Positions 5,610-6,335 of a stretch of 6,335 bases of DNA are shown in pieces. Origin of the DNA: Bacillota bacterium (GTDB taxonomy: Bacteria > Bacillota_A > Clostridia > Clostridiales > Clostridiaceae). Position 1 is the stretch's first letter, and the number at the start of each line of letters is the position of its first letter. The stretch lies in contig JAKBFR010000128.1 of assembly GCA_021837545.1 (NCBI GenBank), positions 1 through 6,335 on the forward strand, read 5' to 3'. Made by a program: the position numbers and the translations under genes. The notes below the pieces were generated by a model. It was not told the origin of the DNA. It saw only the letters and a list, made by a program, of their open reading frames with translations, and searched no databases.

Positions 5610-5657
5610 TCGACTCATATGTATTTGTTAAGTAAGTTCAAAGAGTAAAATGAACTT
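5601..5657 (+). repeat. Degenerate box-plus-hairpin module in the EcsC gene leader
   Basis: AAAGAAAACTCGACTCATAT (5601-5620) matches the box start AAAGGAAACTCGACTCACAT at 18 of 20 positions. GTATTTGTTAAG follows where the box has TCGTTCGCTGAG or GCGTTCGCTGAG. Next comes a perfect 7-bp hairpin AAGTTCA/TGAACTT (5634-5640/5651-5657). The AAGT...ACTT frame of the other copies is kept, while the stem sequence is different and shorter. It lies in sense orientation 45 nt before the ATG at 5703. Confidence 0.6.
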
Positions 5658-5702
5658 GATATTTATAAAATACATCTAAGAATGGAGGAAATATAAACAA
5701 AT

Positions 5703-6335
5703 ATGAAAGATAAAGATTTTAAAGAAGAAAGAGTTATACTTAATCAAAAAAATAAGCTTATAAAAATGGAAAATAAGATTTTAAATAAAAGGGAAAATAT
5801 TTATATAAAAAATAAGATAGTAAAAGTAAAAGAAAAACTAGAAGAAAAGATTCCGGCTAAAATGATGGACACATTTCAAAAAGCTTTTGAAAAAGGATTT
5901 TATTATGTCTTTGAAAAGGGAACTGGAATAATAGAAAAGAGTTATAATTCAGAGAAATTAAGAAGTGAAGCAGATATAAATGAATATATATTATCTAAAC
6001 AAATAAATAATAAGAATATAAACAGAATAGATAAAAATGCAAGAAAAAGTGCGTTTATAAACAAAAGTATAACAACTGTAGAAGGAATAGGATTCGGAGT
6101 ACTGGGAATAGGGCTTCCAGATATACCAGTTTTTATAGGAATAATCTTAAAAACTGTATACGAAATTTGTTTGAGTTATGGTTTTAACTATGATTCAGAA
6201 GAAGAGAAGGCTTTTATTTTAAATATAATTTGTGCAAGCGCAAATAAAACACCAGAAAGAATTATATATTCTAATGAAGCAGATAGAATTGGATATAATA
6301 TTGATAAGAATTTTCAGAGCATAGTAGACATAAAT
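5703..6335 (+). CDS. EcsC-family protein (3' end outside the window)
   Basis: The first 211 codons are present and the frame is open to the window edge. The ATG at 5703 is the first possible start, since an in-frame TAA lies at 5694. GGAGG at 5684-5688 is 14 nt upstream, a long but usable spacing. Residues 1-50 are a highly charged Lys/Glu/Asn segment, probably helical or coiled coil. From residue 50 the sequence fits the EcsC family: IPAKMMDTFQKAFEKGFYYVFEKG (a 24-residue stretch, 50-73), then a Gly-rich hydrophobic segment GIGFGVLGIGLPDIP (128-142) continuing to FIGIILKTVYEICLSYGF (144-161), and EEEKAFILNIICASA (166-180). The hydrophobic part may contact or enter the membrane. EcsC in Bacillus is encoded beside the EcsAB ABC transporter, but the family's biochemical role is unclear and no EcsA or EcsB gene is next to this one. 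The last residues of the domain and the stop codon are not seen. Confidence 0.82.
   Translation, partial: MKDKDFKEERVILNQKNKLIKMENKILNKRENIYIKNKIVKVKEKLEEKIPAKMMDTFQKAFEKGFYYVFEKGTGIIEKSYNSEKLRSEADINEYILSKQINNKNINRIDKNARKSAFINKSITTVEGIGFGVLGIGLPDIPVFIGIILKTVYEICLSYGFNYDSEEEKAFILNIICASANKTPERIIYSNEADRIGYNIDKNFQSIVDIN

Overview
The window looks like chromosomal DNA from a low-GC Clostridium (sensu stricto; perhaps near C. beijerinckii or C. saccharoperbutylacetonicum, inferred from style only). Its base composition is very AT-rich, its ribosome-binding sites are strong AGGAGG-type, and it has a clostridial-type branched-chain aminotransferase and a two-domain NAD synthetase.

Layout from left to right. 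(1) Positions 1-112 hold the last codons of an ABC exporter subunit on the + strand. (2) Positions 113-1055 carry no gene but are full of repeats: a ~229-nt palindromic element (E1, 124-352), a smaller set of nested inverted repeats (475-697) and a second, longer palindromic element (E2, 720-1020). (3) A small hydrophilic protein of unknown function is encoded on the - strand (1056-1475). Its 5' leader (1491-1686) is an array of a ~73-nt repeat, and one copy of the same repeat sits inside E2. (4) ilvE, a branched-chain aminotransferase (1957-2985, -), has its own terminator. (5) nadE, a glutamine-dependent NAD synthetase (3344-5245, -), is followed by a large inverted repeat. (6) The divergent region 5246-5702 contains a likely nadE promoter, an unassigned terminator-like hairpin, a direct repeat and a decayed copy of the 73-nt module. 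(7) An EcsC-family protein gene starts at 5703 (+) and runs off the window.

ilvE and nadE are ordinary metabolic genes. They lie on the same strand but are separated by 358 nt with a hairpin, so they are probably separate transcription units. Nothing suggests that the five genes form one pathway.

The most interesting content is non-coding. E1 and E2 are diverged homologues that lie in opposite chromosomal orientation, yet each sits in sense orientation just downstream of a gene stop codon. Both keep the same GCAAG apical loop on different stems. A ~73-nt module (a conserved box plus a variable hairpin bounded by AAGT and ACTT) occurs inside E2, in tandem in the leader of the small gene, and in degenerate form in the leader of the EcsC gene. 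These could be mobile palindromic repeats, conserved structured RNAs, or the first adopted as the second; the sequence alone does not decide.
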